Assembly (NCBI GenBank): GCA_037074615.1
Contig: CM073527.1
Coordinates: 9,388,848 to 9,452,847, forward strand
Source of the DNA: Leucaena leucocephala
Taxonomy: Eukaryota > Streptophyta > Magnoliopsida > Fabales > Fabaceae
DNA length: 64,000 nucleotides
Direction: 5' to 3'
Of the stretch, positions 61,557 through 64,000 are shown in pieces. The notes under the pieces were generated by a model, which searched no databases, was not told the origin of the DNA, and saw only the letters and a list, made by a program, of their open reading frames with translations. A program made the position numbers and the translations under genes. The first letter of the stretch is position 1, and every line of letters starts with the position of its first letter.

Positions 61557-62290
61557 CAGTAAATATGAGTTTGGCTATGAGAAGTCTGATTTCTCGATCA
61601 TGTCATATCCCAAGAGGGAATAGCTATTGACCCCAACAAGATAGAAGCAATGTTGAGCTGGGAATGACCAAAGACAGTGACAAAGATCATAAGTTTGCTT
61701 GGAATTGCACGGTATTAAAGAAGATTTATCAGGGACTTTTCTTAAATTGATCTTTTTCTTACTAAGCTAGCCAGAAAGAACCAATTGATCTTGTGGGATA
61801 AGAAGTGTGAGGCCAGTTTCTAGGAGTTGAAGCTTCCCATTTACTTCCATACTTACAATCACTGATCCTACATAGACCTATATGGTTTACACATATGCTA
61901 GTAAGCTAGGATTAGAATGAGTGCTTATGCAACAAGGTCAAGTAGTAGCTTATGCCTCATAATAGTTAAAATCTCACGAGGAAAATTACTCAACCCATGA
62001 CCTAGAGCTTGCAAGGATAATGTATGCTCTTAAGATATGGAGACACTATCTATACAGTGTAACCATAGAGTTATACTATGACCACAAAAGCCTTAAGTAT
62101 TTACATGATCAGAAAGAGGTAAACATGAGGTAACTTAGATGCATGGAACTACTCAAAGATTATGATTTCCATATCAATTACCATTTAATTAAAGTAAATG
62201 TAGTAGCTAATGCCATTAGTAGGAAGGCAGTACAGGTGGTATTCCTAATGATGAAAGAGTATAAGTTAATAGAGGATTTTATAGACTAGA
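61557..62290 (+). pseudogene. G2 RT end and RNase H, decayed
   Basis: Begins SKYEFGYEKSDFLDHVIS, the last RT block, then RRFI and TKLARKNQ of the connection. RNase H follows with ENYSTHDLELARIMYALKIWRHYLY, a YYDHKSLKYLHDQKEVNMR block and NVVANAISR. Residues align with G1 18430-19130. Several stops. Confidence 0.85.
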
Positions 62291-62439
62291 GTCATTTATA
62301 TCAGATACAGCTAGTTGAGAGTAAAGGCAATAAAATACAATTTATAGCTTTACTTCAATATTAGATCAGTAAAGCATAGTAACAAGATTGGTTGGCAAAA
62401 ATGTTTAAGGCAAAGTTGCTAAAGGGAGAAACCCAAAAA

Positions 62440-62897
62440 TTTGAGATTTCTCAGTAGGGACTATTGAAGTTTAGAGGAAGAACATATGTCCTACAAGCAC
62501 CTTATCTTAGAGAGAAGATTATGGATAAGCCCATAAGAGTCGATATACTCTTCACCTAGGAATAACCAAGATGTATCATGAAATCAAAAAGATCTTTTAG
62601 TAGCATGGAATGAGGAAAGATATTACCCACCTATATGACTAAATATCTCACATGCCAAAAGGTAAGGGTAGAGCATCAGAAGCCTGTAGGCAAGTTGTAG
62701 CCTCTAGATATCCCTAAATAAATGGCACAATATTTTCGTGGATTTTATTATGGGACTACCGCTTACATCATTTGAACACAATGCCATATGGGTTATAGTA
62801 GATCACATAACCAAATTAGCTTAATTTCTTATAGTCATTGTCAAAGATCCTCCTAAGAAACCAATAAAACTCTATATCGAAGAGATTGTGAGTATTA
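62440..62897 (+). pseudogene. G2 integrase N-terminal part, truncated
   Basis: Contains LKFRGRTYV-like text, YLTCQKVRVEHQKPVGKL, and a poorly conserved core start ending LYIEEIV at 62890. Frames shift repeatedly. It is cut by the minus SIRE-like LTR before the second catalytic aspartate. Confidence 0.75.
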
Positions 62898-63427
62898 GTT
62901 TATGCAGAAACACCCAAGATAGGGAGTGAATTGGGTGTTTTGAAAATTTTCATGAAAATTTAAAAACTTTAAGACAACAAGAATATGATTGAATAAAGAA
63001 AATAGAGATAAAAAATATTTCACTAAAGGATACAAGAACTAACACAAGTTTATCTTGGTTTAGATCAATCATATTGTCCTACGTCCAGTCCCTAGAGCCC
63101 TTCTAAGATTTTCAACTATCTTCAATATTTAAACTGGCTCTTAGCTCCTCAATATAGCAATTGATTATCTCAATCACCCCTTTACTTCCTGTAAGGTAAT
63201 AATGCTAACTTAAGAGAACCAATCTCTTAGTATACACAAGGAATGAAAAATATTCACAATATCTCTCACAGAGTATATATGATGAAGAACATTTAAGCTT
63301 AACAATGTTTGGTTATAGAGTAATGAAGAAACTAAGAAAGTAATAAATTCAAAAGTTGTTGTTCAGTCTATTGGTTGTTTCCTCATCAATGCCAAGTCCT
63401 TAAATAGTATTTACTTTGTTTGGTAGC
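62898..63427 (-). mobile_element. SIRE-like LTR end, minus strand
   Basis: From TGCAGAAACACCCAAG (62903) the reverse complement reads '...caattcactccctatcttgggtgtttctgca', like the end of the S LTR. The block 'gaggagctaagagcc' also matches S LTR 60265-60280. Truncated on the right by the B-like LTR. Confidence 0.65.
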
Positions 63428-64000
63428 TATCACATCCTAATTTTTTCTTATCTATAGATGATTAATTTTTTCCTATCTATAGAAGATTGATAAAGGAAAG
63501 AGGTAAGGAAAGGACTGTGATGATGAGCAAAAGAAAAGACAATGATTACATAAGTTTTAAGCTAAAAAAAGAGAGAAGGTAAAAGTTGTAAAGCCAAAAG
63601 GGCTAAGTTGCAATTAATGAAAGTTCCTATGGCATAATGGTCATTTTGAAAAAGGAAAGGGAATAAAGTGAAAACCCTAAAAGTTTCATGGTGTAAAATG
63701 GAAGTAGATACAAGTTATGATCTATTAAGTGTAATTATGTAAAGTTGAGGGACTAAATTGCAATTTTCAATAGTTGGATTTTGGCCTATAAATACCCCTC
63801 CATTCATCTTCATTTTTGGTGTGAAAAAAGGGAGATATGGGGAAGTGCTGCCAAAATGAAATCCAAGCAAAAAGAAGAAGCAGTCCAAGAGCCAAGCAAG
63901 TGAAGATTCTAAATAGCTTATTCCTTCTATCTTTGTATGATGTTATAGGAAGATTTCTCTTTGATTTAGATGGCTGAAACATCATTTTTCTCTTTATCTT
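63428..64000 (+). mobile_element. B-related LTR, start only, cut by window end
   Basis: Starts TATCACATCCTAATTTTTTC (expected TGTCA..), with a 25-bp tandem duplication at 63438-63487. It proceeds through the usual LTR text to a TATA box (tataaatacccc) near 63787. The target flank would be GTAGC (63423-63427). It resembles the copy at 27716 more than element 2. Confidence 0.7.

Larger units (their letters stand above)
60490..62897 (+). mobile_element. G2, remnant Ty3/gypsy element (same lineage as G1)
   Basis: Order is gag end, zinc knuckle, protease, a DNA-transposon-like insert, RT end, RNase H and integrase start. Most of the RT is missing between the protease and 61557. It is closely related to G1 in all shared blocks. 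It is entered on the left by the S LTR and cut on the right by a minus SIRE-like LTR. Heavily decayed, with many stops. Confidence 0.85.

Overview
The window looks like gene-poor, AT-rich nuclear DNA of a flowering plant. I found no host protein-coding gene, rRNA or tRNA. Almost every base falls in LTR retrotransposon sequence: long-LTR Ty3/gypsy elements of chromovirus type, long Ty1/copia-type solo LTRs, and a SIRE-like/LARD-like element. There is also one probable CACTA (En/Spm) fragment. Coding sequences are present only as decayed remnants with stops and frameshifts. The species cannot be named from the sequence.

Family names used here: 'B' is a Ty3-type LTR of about 3.3-3.4 kb, TGTCATATCC...GGATGTTACA. 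'C' is a related LTR of about 1.8-2.1 kb, always on the minus strand here. 'K' is a copia-type LTR of about 1.9-2.0 kb carrying a 90/91-bp tandem repeat. 'G1' and 'G2' are gypsy elements with recognisable pol. 'S' is a SIRE-like element with one long unknown ORF and a 2.4-kb LTR.

Layout. 1-3671: K LTR cut by the window edge, in a minus-strand B LTR, then an AT-rich LTR-like piece. 3672-6800: C LTR fragment holding a K solo LTR (TSD ATATC). 6801-8917: inverted and deleted B LTR pieces. 8918-17364: internal region and 3' LTR of a B-type element without pol (element 1). 17365-27606: chromovirus G1 (protease, RT, RNase H, integrase, chromodomain, PPT, 3.2-kb 3' LTR). Its integrase is split by a C solo LTR (TSD ATTTA), itself split by a K solo LTR (TSD AAATC). 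27607-60489: SIRE-like/S-type host sequence broken by a B-like solo LTR with an opposite solo LTR inside it (TSD AACTT), a C solo LTR (TSD ACGAG), a B solo LTR (TSD AAAAT) holding a complete 11.2-kb B element (element 2, TSD GTAAA), and a truncated B LTR. It ends in the S 3' LTR. 60490-64000: remnant G2 with a CACTA-like insertion, a minus SIRE-like LTR and the start of another B-like LTR.

The most interesting material is the B family. Elements 1 and 2 share 4.5-5 kb of internal sequence with PBS and LTRs but no reverse transcriptase or integrase. They do share a degenerate ORF of about 220 codons just after the PBS and a structured tract of 24-bp tandem hairpins. This fits a large non-autonomous (LARD-like) family, plausibly mobilised by chromoviruses such as G1. 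The other strong signal is that at least six solo LTRs with perfect 5-bp target duplications can be read directly, against one complete element.
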